Part shown: one piece after another, positions 1-5,527 of the stretch
Layout of the letters: each line of letters opens with the position of its first letter
How positions within the stretch are numbered: position 1 is the stretch's first letter
Assembly (NCBI RefSeq): GCF_946848805.1
Contig: NZ_CAMPFU010000011.1
Coordinates: 1 to 13,136, forward strand
Direction of reading: 5' to 3'
Length of the DNA: 13,136 bases
Origin: Deinococcus sp. Marseille-Q6407
GTDB lineage: Bacteria; Deinococcota; Deinococci; Deinococcales; Deinococcaceae
Position numbers and translations under genes: made by a program
The notes under the pieces: generated by a model
What the model saw: only the letters and a program-made list of their open reading frames with translations
Told to the model about the DNA's origin: nothing
The model's database searches: none

Positions 1-127
1 CCTTGCTCAAGTTGAACGAGCCACTGTCCAGGGCAATGGATGGAGCGTTCGTCGCCTGGGTACGCTCACCTTCGTACCGGACGGTGAAACTCAAACTGGG
101 GCTTCCCGGAAGGGTACTCAGCAAGTT
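1..127. repeat. Terminal direct repeat, left copy (circular assembly overlap)
   Basis: This stretch is identical, base for base, to the last 127 bases of the window. The gene that starts at 12822 stays in frame when the two ends are joined, so the repeat marks a closed circle rather than a biological terminal repeat. A length of 127 equals a commonly used assembler k-mer size, which is what a de Bruijn graph leaves when a circular contig is cut open. The non-redundant circle is about 13,009 bp. Confidence 0.95.
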
Positions 128-304
128 GAGCAGAGCGAGCCAGTAGATACAGAGACACCAAACGCTGCGCCTAAGATGTCAGACACTACGTCTGTGTCAC
201 CGGACACTGCGCCTAAAACCTCGGACACTACATCTGCCGGTCTTTTTGGTGTCTCCCAGGATTCAGATCGGAAAGAAGAAAGCGCTTACGCTGACCGGCA
301 CTAG
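2..304 (+). CDS. Hypothetical protein, 3' part of the gene spanning the circle junction
   Basis: This is the C-terminal part of a 163-residue protein whose start is at 12822. Base 13010 corresponds to base 1 and the codon frame begins at base 2. The tail is hydrophilic and low in complexity. It contains two imperfect ten-residue repeats, AAPKMSDTTS (residues 118-127, bases 164-193) and TAPKTSDTTS (residues 132-141, bases 206-235), separated by four residues, then an acidic and polar end. No catalytic motif, signal peptide or membrane segment is visible, and I do not recognise the family. The repeated Ser/Thr/Pro/Asp-rich segment looks disordered. The stop codon is TAG at 302-304. The likely role is plasmid-specific and unknown. 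See the entry at 12822 for the N-terminal half. Confidence 0.85.
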   Translation, partial: LAQVERATVQGNGWSVRRLGTLTFVPDGETQTGASRKGTQQVEQSEPVDTETPNAAPKMSDTTSVSPDTAPKTSDTTSAGLFGVSQDSDRKEESAYADRH

Positions 305-320
305 ATCTGGCTGGAAGATG

Positions 321-337
321 CTGTAGGAGATCTACAG
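321..337 (+). terminator. Small hairpin between convergent genes
   Basis: A perfect 6-bp stem (CTGTAG/CTACAG) with a 5-base loop lies between the convergent ends of the junction gene and the resolvase gene. There is no clear T-run on either strand, so it could be a weak terminator or an incidental palindrome. Confidence 0.25.
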
Positions 338-387
338 TGCTGAGATAGGTGGTTGGCCTGCCTGCTGCAGCGGATGCGTCATAGCTC

Positions 388-960
388 TCAGGCTGTTGCT
401 TCTACTTGTTCTTTCAGATACTCGTACACGGTCTTGCGACTGACCCCAAACCGCTCGGCCAGCTCTGGTTTCTTCACACCCTGAGCAGCCAGCTCCCGCA
501 GCTCTGCAATCTGGCTGGCGGTGAGCTTGGGCTTTCTGCCTTTGTAGACCCCGCGCTTCTTGGCCTGAGCGATGCCTTCCGCCTGGCGCTCGCGGATCAG
601 GTCGCGTTCGAACTGAGCAAAGGCTCCCATGATGGAGAACAGCAAGGTAGACATCGAGTCCTGCCCTCCGGGAGAGAAGGTCATGTTCTCTTTGACAAAG
701 TGGACGGTGACTCCCCTGCCGGTCAGCCTCTGGACCAGCTCCTGCAGGTCCAACAGGTTTCTGCCGAGACGGTCGAGGGAATGGACGGTGACGGTGTCAC
801 CGTCACGGACATACTCCAGCAAGGCCTGGAGCTGTAGGCGCTGGGTGTCCTTGCCAGAAGCTTTGTCGATAAAAACCTTGTCGAAGGTCATTCCGTCCAG
901 CTGACGCACTTCGTTCTGACCAAAGCTGCTGACCCGTTTGTATCCGATGGTGGAGGGCAT
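388..960 (-). CDS. Serine recombinase, Tn3-type resolvase (plasmid multimer resolution or transposon relic)
   Basis: This 190-residue protein has the full architecture of a small serine recombinase. The nucleophile motif GYKRVSS is at residues 6-12 (Ser11 aligns with Ser10 of gamma-delta resolvase, with Arg9 beside it). The HSLDRLGRN motif at 60-68 supplies the paired arginines. The E-helix block FERDLIRER is at 118-125. A C-terminal helix-turn-helix is at about 165-185. Family knowledge: such enzymes recombine DNA at res sites and typically resolve plasmid multimers or transposon cointegrates. No transposase gene is present, so a plasmid multimer-resolution role is the simpler reading. The start codon ATG at 960 has no strong ribosome binding site. 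A TGTCAC-containing motif lies 9 bp upstream, suggesting autoregulation, and similar motifs cluster at 1790-1898. Specific assignment as resolvase rather than invertase is inference. Confidence 0.93.
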   Translation of the reverse strand: MPSTIGYKRVSSFGQNEVRQLDGMTFDKVFIDKASGKDTQRLQLQALLEYVRDGDTVTVHSLDRLGRNLLDLQELVQRLTGRGVTVHFVKENMTFSPGGQDSMSTLLFSIMGAFAQFERDLIRERQAEGIAQAKKRGVYKGRKPKLTASQIAELRELAAQGVKKPELAERFGVSRKTVYEYLKEQVEATA

Positions 961-968
961 ACTGCTAG

Positions 969-984
969 TTTGTCACTTTAGGGT
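969..984 (+). promoter_or_regulatory. TGTCAC-type motif upstream of the resolvase gene
   Basis: TTTGTCACTTTAGGGT sits just upstream of the resolvase start. It recurs with one mismatch at 1791-1806 in the same orientation, and its last 13 bases recur perfectly inverted at 1848-1860. TGTC followed by a TTA-like core resembles the half-sites bound by Tn3-family resolvases. This is a candidate recombinase binding site or operator. Confidence 0.5.
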
Positions 985-1046
985 GGGCTTCAATGCTGGC
1001 TGCGCGTGAAGATGTCATCAGCTGAAAAGCGGCAGACTGAAGACCT

Positions 1047-1753
1047 ATGCCCTTTCTACGCCGAGCCATCTTCTTCGGCCTGCTGCTTCTCAGCAGTTGT
1101 GGTCCAGCGGACCACAATCCTGTTGCTGAAGTTCCAGATGAAGCCCATCTTCGTGCCTGGAAAGAGGCGGCTGGTATCGCTCTAACCGATGCTCCTGACA
1201 TTATCGGCACCATGCTGACCTACCCAGCTGGAACGAAGGCCGTTTTCTCAATGCAGGTTGACACCCTAGGGGCGACCAACTGGGGTGTTGCCGTGGATGC
1301 CGACCACTTTCTGAAACGGAGCTATAACGGGGCGCCTCCCGCCTCTGCACAACCCCGCGAGCACCTCACTGTGGGCTCTGCTGTGAATACCAACTGCAAG
1401 CCGCCCAAAGGGGTGCTGCTGGTCATCCCTGAGTTTCTTTCTCCAGAGGATGCGCCTCGGCAGGAACCAGGTCGTGTGACGCCCTCCTTTGAGCCGTGTA
1501 AGGGAGGAAAGTACAGCAGCTATCGCATGAGCATAACTAATGCTATTCCCGAGCTGATCCCGAGCTGAACCAGTGGACTCAAGTGGTGGAGCAGGAAGCC
1601 GATGGATGGGTTTCACGTGTGTGGGTCTACGCCAGTGATGAAGCCCTAGTCGCTCAAGCGGGTGAAGAGGGAGCCTATATCGTGATGGATGCTCAGGCTG
1701 GAGAAGCCATCAAACTTGGAAAGGCGACATTGCCCCCTATTCCTGAGTTCTAG
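1047..1753 (+). pseudogene. Lipoprotein gene frameshifted by an 11-bp tandem duplication
   Basis: The frame opens at ATG 1047 with a lipoprotein signal: two arginines at residues 5-6, a hydrophobic stretch at 7-15 and a lipobox LSSC ending at Cys18. This predicts export and lipid anchoring. The first frame stops at 1566-1568 after 173 residues. Immediately beyond, a second frame reads on as credible protein to a TAG at 1751-1753. The switch coincides exactly with a perfect tandem duplication of TCCCGAGCTGA at 1547-1557 and 1558-1568. Removing one copy restores a single frame of about 231 residues. The family is not recognised. The truncated 173-residue form may still be made and exported. The start has only a weak ribosome binding site. 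Whether the duplication is fixed or variable cannot be seen from one sequence. Confidence 0.8.
1547..1568. repeat. 11-bp perfect tandem duplication causing the frameshift
   Basis: TCCCGAGCTGA occurs twice in direct succession. Eleven bases is not a multiple of three, so one copy keeps the lipoprotein gene open and two copies close it. Such a repeat could contract by slippage, so it may be a reversible switch or simply a recent mutation. Confidence 0.95.
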
Positions 1754-1789
1754 GCAACCGCTGGACCCTATACCCGCGTAGGGATCAAC

Positions 1790-1898
1790 TTTTGTCACCT
1801 TAGGGTCTTAGAGCACTCGTCAATCCTGTCACAAATACCTAAATACAACCCTAAAGTGACGCAAAAGCGGGGCTTTTTTGTCACCTCAAGTTGTCACG
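1790..1898. repeat. Cluster of TGTCAC motifs, candidate res site
   Basis: TGTCAC begins at 1793, 1827, 1879 and 1892 on the plus strand. A near-complete copy (5 of 6 bases, GTGACG) lies inverted at 1856-1861. Three of these carry extended similarity to TTTTGTCACCTTAGGGT. The motif starting at 1827 and the inverted one ending at 1861 form a 35-bp inverted pair, close to the length of subsite II in Tn3 res sites. A further inverted pair ACCTCAA/TTGAGGT surrounds the last motif. Another TGTCAC lies at 2053. This density is far above chance for a hexamer. The reading as a res site rests on the nearby resolvase gene. A regulator operator or replication iterons are alternatives. Confidence 0.5.
1863..1879 (+). 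terminator. Short A/T-rich hairpin with T-run
   Basis: AAAAGC and GCTTTT pair around a GGG loop and run into a stretch of six T residues. It could end transcription from the lipoprotein gene. The stem is short, so this is tentative. Confidence 0.35.
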
Positions 1899-2047
1899 TT
1901 GAGGTATACCCTGCGGAATAAAAAGTTGCTCTTTCAAGGGAGCTAGAGCTGAGTGGCAAGCACTGGTGAGACATGCCTACGAGGTTTTTAACTTTCTCAA
2001 CTAATTTGGCTCCGCACTAACCCACTCATGAGCGTATATTTCCATGC

Positions 2048-2080
2048 TATTATGTCACTAGCGTACCAAATTTAAGGAGG
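2048..2080 (+). promoter_or_regulatory. Candidate -10 box and ribosome binding site of the CBASS operon
   Basis: TATTAT at 2048-2053 is a plausible -10 hexamer. I see no good -35 at standard spacing. A TGTCAC motif overlaps its downstream edge. AGGAGG at 2075-2080 is a consensus ribosome binding site just before ATG 2084. The remaining bases from 1911 to 2047 show no gene or clear element to me. Confidence 0.45.
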
Positions 2081-2083
2081 AAG

Positions 2084-3079
2084 ATGACCAGCTCTACCGT
2101 CAACACTGCATTTCAGCAATTCATGCTCCACGCCGTCCGCCTATCTCCTGATTCCGTCAAAAATGCCCGTAGTAGCCGTAATTGGTTGATTGATCAGATT
2201 CAGGCTCTACCTGGAAGGGATTCAGCTTTTCCTCTACTTTATAATGAAAAACATATTCAATTTGGCTCTTTCGCACGCCGGACAAAGTGCCGAGAGCTTG
2301 ATGATATTGATCTTATGATCACCTTGATTGGAGGCGGGGGTTGGTACCAGCTATTATCTGATACTACTTGCGATGTATACGTGCCAGATAACCATAGGCT
2401 TGCCCCTTTTCGTGATGCCTCCGGTGCAGTCAATTCGCGTTTAGTAATTAACCAGTTCATTCGTTCGCTATCATCGGTGGCACAATACCGAAAAGCAGAA
2501 ATGAAGCGTGACAGCTCGGCTGCTGTTCTCAATCTTACGTCTTATCCGTGGGTATATGACATCGTACCTTCATTCCTTACGGCTGAAGAGGGGGATGGGC
2601 GAACATATTATTTGATTCCTGACGGAGCAGGGCGGTGGAAAAAAACAGATCCTCGTTTAGATAGAAATCGGGCTACGAGCATTAATCAGAATCACGGAGG
2701 TTATGTTCTAGATGTGGTGCGTCTTGTTAAGTTTTGGCTAAAGCGTAAGCGTGGCTTATCGTTATCCTCTTATCTCACTGAAGCACTTGTATTAGATTAC
2801 TACGACACTCCTGGCAATACCGCTGGGAAATATATGAATTTTAATTTGCGTGATGTTCTTAGTGGGTTGGCAGAACGTATTACTTATGATGTGAAGGACC
2901 CAAAGGACATCGATGGGAATATCAATGACCTGTCATGGAATGATCGCTGGAAAGCTCATGTTCTTCTACAAGAAGCTTCAGATGCTTGCGCTGCTGCCTG
3001 CCAGTTAGAAAGCTCATCACAGTATGATGCCATATCTGCGTGGAAGGGAGTTCTGGGAGCCGACTTTGGAGAATATTGA
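2084..3079 (+). CDS. CD-NTase (cGAS/DncV-like nucleotidyltransferase) of a CBASS-like system
   Basis: This 331-residue protein has the nucleotidyltransferase fold signature. The glycine-serine motif is at FGSFARRT (residues 60-67, Gly61-Ser62). The paired acidic residues lie in DDIDL (Asp74 and Asp76). The third acid is in VYDIVPSF (Asp159), the usual form of that motif in CD-NTases. A helical second half includes VRLVKFWL and SSYLTEALVLDYY, as in OAS-like enzymes. Family knowledge: CD-NTases sense phage infection and make cyclic di- or trinucleotides that activate a neighbouring effector. The product here cannot be read from sequence. The downstream S-4TM gene overlaps its end, making a two-gene operon without ancillary E1/E2 or JAB genes (type I CBASS layout). 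The start has an AGGAGG ribosome binding site. The gene is visibly AT-richer than the rep and RM genes, consistent with separate acquisition. Confidence 0.88.
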   Translation: MTSSTVNTAFQQFMLHAVRLSPDSVKNARSSRNWLIDQIQALPGRDSAFPLLYNEKHIQFGSFARRTKCRELDDIDLMITLIGGGGWYQLLSDTTCDVYVPDNHRLAPFRDASGAVNSRLVINQFIRSLSSVAQYRKAEMKRDSSAAVLNLTSYPWVYDIVPSFLTAEEGDGRTYYLIPDGAGRWKKTDPRLDRNRATSINQNHGGYVLDVVRLVKFWLKRKRGLSLSSYLTEALVLDYYDTPGNTAGKYMNFNLRDVLSGLAERITYDVKDPKDIDGNINDLSWNDRWKAHVLLQEASDACAAACQLESSSQYDAISAWKGVLGADFGEY

Positions 3080-3926
3080 GGAGCGGCAAAATCAACGAAA
3101 TTTCCTACGTCTTCGTGCCGCTATTTATAAAACCTACAGTACGCCAAAAACTGTATTCACCATCGTATTCTATTTAACTTTAATCCTGGCAGTAGTTACT
3201 ATTGCTAATGCTCTGTTTGCTCTGAAATGGGACACTGTAATCGCTTGTATGGGCGGGTGCTTGATATTAGTTGAGCTTCTGTACCGCTCTTTATTATCGT
3301 CCCAGCTCAACAGGGGAGCAATACTGGGAGATATGTATGACTTGGAACTCTACGGTGTCCCGTTGCCGCCTCAAAGAGTGAATGAGCAAATTTCAATACA
3401 TGAGATAGTAGACTTATCCCGTGGAATCGAACTAATGCCTTTTATAAACTGGTATACGAGTTCGAGCCGCTTCCCACGGGAGAAACAAGTTTTTATATGT
3501 CAATTTACTAATGCTTCTTGGGATTTCTACTTGCGACGCAGTTTGCAATACTGGACTTTGCTTGGAGTAATTTTTTATCTTTTAATCTTGGCCATCGTTC
3601 CTTTATATATGGATTTATATTTTCGAGAAGCTCTGATTAAAGTATTTATCCCTGGGCTTCCCTTTGCTCTATTACTCCTAAATCTGTATATAGACAGTCG
3701 AGAGGCAGTAGCTAAGCTACAGGGCCTTAAGAATAATACTGAGCAGGCTATACGCGCTCCCTCATTGAATAGCCCCAAAGAACTAATTTATGCTAATCAG
3801 GAAAACCTTTTTAGGCATCGACAGTCTGCGTTTCCTATTCCAAATATTATACATAATTTACTAAAGCAAAAGACAAAATCTCAAGTGGATGAATGTTTGA
3901 ATGCTCTAGCAGAGAAATCGTTATGA
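3066..3926 (+). CDS. S-4TM family putative pore-forming effector
   Basis: From TTG 3066 this is a 286-residue membrane protein. Hydrophobic segments lie at about 29-53, 57-75, 161-183 and 191-209, giving two hairpin pairs separated by a soluble region. That region carries NWYTSSSRFP and the pattern ICQFTNASWDFYLRR before the third segment, which fits the S-4TM family described in nucleotide-signalling conflict systems. The predicted role is membrane disruption on binding the CD-NTase product, killing or arresting infected cells. TTG 3066 is preferred over ATG 3024 or 3027: a GGGAG site lies six bases upstream, and the resulting start MENIEERQN resembles the family's usual N-terminus. It overlaps the CD-NTase gene by 14 bases, suggesting translational coupling. 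The base composition is markedly AT-rich. The effector assignment comes from architecture and context. Confidence 0.8.
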   Translation: MENIEERQNQRNFLRLRAAIYKTYSTPKTVFTIVFYLTLILAVVTIANALFALKWDTVIACMGGCLILVELLYRSLLSSQLNRGAILGDMYDLELYGVPLPPQRVNEQISIHEIVDLSRGIELMPFINWYTSSSRFPREKQVFICQFTNASWDFYLRRSLQYWTLLGVIFYLLILAIVPLYMDLYFREALIKVFIPGLPFALLLLNLYIDSREAVAKLQGLKNNTEQAIRAPSLNSPKELIYANQENLFRHRQSAFPIPNIIHNLLKQKTKSQVDECLNALAEKSL

Positions 3927-4059
3927 ATTCTGCTGGCAATATATTCACATTGAATAATAGCACTTTTAAATGGTTGAGGATTGATCTGTTTAATAGCGAT
4001 CAACCAAAACTCTATAAGGCAGGTTAAAAATAACGTTATTTTCGACGTTGAATCTGAGA
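3927..4059. other. Intergenic region between convergent CBASS and partition operons
   Basis: This AT-rich spacer holds a possible imperfect hairpin (TTGATC/GATCAA at about 3979-4001) and, at its right end, the AACGTT repeats listed separately. No small gene is apparent. Confidence 0.5.
4027..4049. repeat. AACGTT repeats downstream of the partition operon (centromere-like)
   Basis: A perfect 16-bp palindrome (AAAATAACGTTATTTT, 4027-4042) holds one AACGTT core at 4032. A degenerate GACGTT lies exactly 12 bp further at 4044. The palindrome and the 12-bp pitch match the array upstream of parA, so the operon is bracketed by the same sites. Likely binding sites for the RHH partition protein. Confidence 0.65.
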
Positions 4060-4353
4060 TTATTTTTTAAGCTTTTCTTCGATGGCGGCGACAATCCAAG
4101 CATGGCGTGACACTGGCCGGCGGCCTTTAGCTTGCTGGCGGCGCAGCACGTCTATCTCATCCAGCATGGACTGATATAGACGGAGCTGGACCTTCTTTAG
4201 TGGATCTGTCGGAACTTCGGGATCTGTGACTGGCTTGGAGTCGGCTTTGACTGATCCCCCTCGCTGGATGATCTCGAGGACACTCTGCTCGTCGGGAAGT
4301 TCATCATCTCGGCCGGGCGGCAGGGAGCGTTGAGGTGCTCGGCTGACTGGCAT
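4060..4353 (-). CDS. Ribbon-helix-helix centromere-binding partition protein (ParB/ParG-like)
   Basis: This 97-residue protein has a polar, proline-rich and probably disordered N-terminal half. It ends in a ribbon-helix-helix domain: beta strand KKVQLRLY (53-60), first helix about 61-75, and second helix SRHAWIVAAIEEKLKK (82-97). Small RHH proteins of this layout partner with short ParA ATPases. They bind centromere repeats and repress their own operon, while the flexible N-terminus stimulates the ATPase. The start ATG at 4353 overlaps the parA stop by one base (TAATG) and has its own AGGAGGTG ribosome binding site seven bases upstream, so the two genes are co-translated. The flanking AACGTT repeats are the likely DNA targets. 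The RHH call is confident. The exact subfamily (ParG-like or other) is not. Confidence 0.85.
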   Translation of the reverse strand: MPVSRAPQRSLPPGRDDELPDEQSVLEIIQRGGSVKADSKPVTDPEVPTDPLKKVQLRLYQSMLDEIDVLRRQQAKGRRPVSRHAWIVAAIEEKLKK

Positions 4354-5006
4354 TATTGTTCACCTCCTGCTAACTTAATCTGCTCCAGGAGGCGACGGAA
4401 CTCTGCCGTTGCTTTGTGGTCTTCCGGTTGGATTTCCTGTACACCCAGGCCCTGGGCTGCAGCATTCGCGTAGGCTTTACGGTTCCCCAGCGGGGCGTCG
4501 AGGAAAGTCAAGGCTTCGGTGTCCTGAAGCGCTTCAGCTGCTTCCTGATTATCGCTGCCGCGTGGGTCTGCCCTGTTGATAAAGGCATACGAGCGGAGGC
4601 TTGGATTTACAGTCTGGATCTCCTGAATCAGCCTAGACACCTTCTCTAGAGTCCAAACGTCGAAAGAGCGGGGGTTGAAAGGTACCAGGTAGATATCGGC
4701 CACGGTCAAAGCTGCTCGCTGGCTGGTAGTGTCTCGGCCCCCAGTGTCAATAACGACATCTTCGAACTTGCTCGCCAACCGCTGCAACTCCTGTCGAGCT
4801 GCTTGGCCACTAAGTTGCACAGAGGTATAGCCAGGGTTCCCATCGGTGCGCTGATTGCGCCACGCTGAGAAGTCCGTAGCCGTTTCCTGGTCATCCGCAT
4901 CAACCAGCAGAATGTCCCGGCCTTCCATCGCGAGAGCCACCGCCAGGTTGGTGGCCACAGTAGTTTTGCCACTTCCACCCTTGATTCCGCCGACAACATA
5001 GATCAT
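4353..5006 (-). CDS. parA: ParA-family partition ATPase, short type Ib
   Basis: From ATG 5006 this gives 217 residues. It has the deviant Walker A motif KGGSGKTT (9-16), an A' motif around LLVDADDQE (33-41), and a Walker B-like VVIDTGGRD (84-92). It lacks the N-terminal DNA-binding extension of type Ia ParA, so it belongs with the short ParF-like ATPases. These move plasmid copies over the nucleoid by cycling on non-specific DNA with help from a centromere-binding partner, here the downstream RHH protein. An upstream in-frame start at 5114 is possible but would add 36 residues unlike the family. ATG 5006 has a GAGGTGGG ribosome binding site, and the operator repeats lie immediately upstream of it. 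Together with Rep it forms the plasmid maintenance block. Confidence 0.93.
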   Translation of the reverse strand: MIYVVGGIKGGSGKTTVATNLAVALAMEGRDILLVDADDQETATDFSAWRNQRTDGNPGYTSVQLSGQAARQELQRLASKFEDVVIDTGGRDTTSQRAALTVADIYLVPFNPRSFDVWTLEKVSRLIQEIQTVNPSLRSYAFINRADPRGSDNQEAAEALQDTEALTFLDAPLGNRKAYANAAAQGLGVQEIQPEDHKATAEFRRLLEQIKLAGGEQ

Positions 5007-5019
5007 GTCCCACCTCAAA

Positions 5020-5052
5020 AATAACGTTATTACTAACGTTGAGTATAACGTT
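5020..5052. repeat. AACGTT triplet array upstream of parA (centromere and operator)
   Basis: AACGTT cores begin at 5023, 5035 and 5047, an exact 12-bp spacing. The first lies in the 12-bp palindrome AATAACGTTATT (5020-5031), the same sequence found beyond the other end of the operon. The spacing suits RHH dimers packed along one face. The array overlaps the candidate parA -10 box, so binding should repress transcription. Confidence 0.75.
5042..5047 (-). promoter_or_regulatory. Candidate -10 box of parA
   Basis: TATACT on the minus strand matches five of six -10 positions and lies inside the AACGTT array. No convincing -35 is seen at 16-18 bases. Its position suggests autorepression by the RHH protein. 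Confidence 0.4.
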
Positions 5053-5114
5053 TTCAGCGAGGGCTGTGGGCGGAACATCAGGATAAGCCTCTGAAAAGAG
5101 GAGCCTAGGCACAC

Positions 5115-5349
5115 TGATTATCCCGGTAATAACCGACTCACGCTCCGGCTGGCTGACTGTTTCAGTTTCTGCTTGTGCTGACGTTCATTGAGCGCTGCTA
5201 CGGAGTGCAGATAGCGAAGATTAAGGTAAAATTAACCCATCCAAGCAGCTCATTCCGGCTCGAACCAACCAGATTCGCATTCACGATGGACGTAGGACGG
5301 TTGGAGCCGCAGCTCGCTATAGTGCTCTCATGAATTAGAGGAAAAGCAC
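5115..5349 (+). other. Intergenic region between parA and rep, with candidate rep promoter
   Basis: The two operons diverge from here and no gene is seen. TATAGT at 5318-5323 is a reasonable -10 hexamer for rep, but no good -35 accompanies it. Transcription from there would start near 5330, just before the hairpin complementary to the antisense RNA. Confidence 0.35.
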
Positions 5350-5459
5350 AAAAAAAGCGGAGTGCGCCAACACTCCACTTTCCTGAAATTCAAACCCCAC
5401 TTGAGCCACCCAGCTCGGAAAGGACATTTTCATGTCCACTCTCTCGTTAGAGAGGGGGT
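5350..5459 (-). ncRNA. Candidate antisense copy-number control RNA (RNAI-like)
   Basis: On the minus strand, a stem of AAAG, one mismatch and GGAGTG closes a six-base loop TTGGCG (plus-strand bases 5354-5381) and runs directly into seven T residues at 5356-5350, an intrinsic terminator. The loop contains the YUNR U-turn pattern and equals the UUGGCG sequence known from antisense RNAs controlling IncFII- and IncI-type plasmids. Upstream on the same strand are TATAGT and TTGAGG, placing the RNA 5' end near 5459 and its length near 110 nt, close to ColE2 RNAI. A second hairpin, GGACAT-GAAA-ATGTCC (5437-5422), has a GNRA loop on this strand only. The RNA is complementary to the leader ribosome binding site and start. 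Existence and ends are predicted, not shown. Confidence 0.7.
5417..5437 (+). promoter_or_regulatory. Leader ribosome binding site sequestered in a hairpin
   Basis: GGAAAGGA at 5417-5424 is a strong ribosome binding site seven bases from ATG 5432. GGACAT (5422-5427) pairs perfectly with ATGTCC (5432-5437) around a four-base loop, so part of the site and the start codon lie in opposite arms of one hairpin. This should dampen leader translation and make it sensitive to antisense pairing. Confidence 0.6.
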
Positions 5460-5527
5460 GTTCGGACTATAACACCCCCTCTCGCCCCTCAAAAGAGAAT
5501 TACTACCCTAGACGAACTGCACCGTGA
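5432..5527 (+). CDS. 31-codon leader peptide overlapping the rep frame
   Basis: ATG 5432 with a consensus ribosome binding site opens a 31-residue frame that ends at TGA 5525-5527, inside sequence that codes in another frame for the conserved Rep N-terminus. The peptide starts MSTLSLERG and is polar, with no recognisable domain. Two roles are possible. It may be a regulatory leader whose translation opens the downstream hairpin and couples to rep, as repY does for repZ in IncI plasmids. Or it may be the true start of Rep, joined by a +1 frameshift. CCC-T tetramers at 5477-5480 and 5486-5489 and GGG-T at 5456-5459 are possible +1 slip sites. The ribosome binding site is the best in the region, which supports real translation. 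Confidence 0.6.
   Translation: MSTLSLERGCSDYNTPSRPSKENYYPRRTAP
5451..5482 (+). promoter_or_regulatory. Perfect 12-bp hairpin within the leader ORF; antisense promoter in its loop and flank
   Basis: AGAGGGGGTGTT (5451-5462) and AACACCCCCTCT (5471-5482) are perfect inverted repeats around an eight-base loop. In the rep mRNA this is a very stable stem between the leader start and the Rep N-terminus. The minus-strand -10 TATAGT (5471-5466) of the antisense RNA spans the loop, with a TTGAGG -35 at 5492-5487 and a 15-bp spacer. Confidence 0.8.

Noticed and set aside
388..2000. Complete Tn3-family transposon
   Set aside because: No transposase gene and no long terminal inverted repeats were seen; only the resolvase and short motifs are present.
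3024..3065. ATG start for the S-4TM effector
   Set aside because: It has no ribosome binding site and adds 14 atypical residues. TTG 3066 has a good site and family-like beginning, though this choice is not certain.
5007..5114. Extended ParA N-terminus
   Set aside because: The extra 36 residues would be encoded through the operator array and lack any similarity to ParA extensions.
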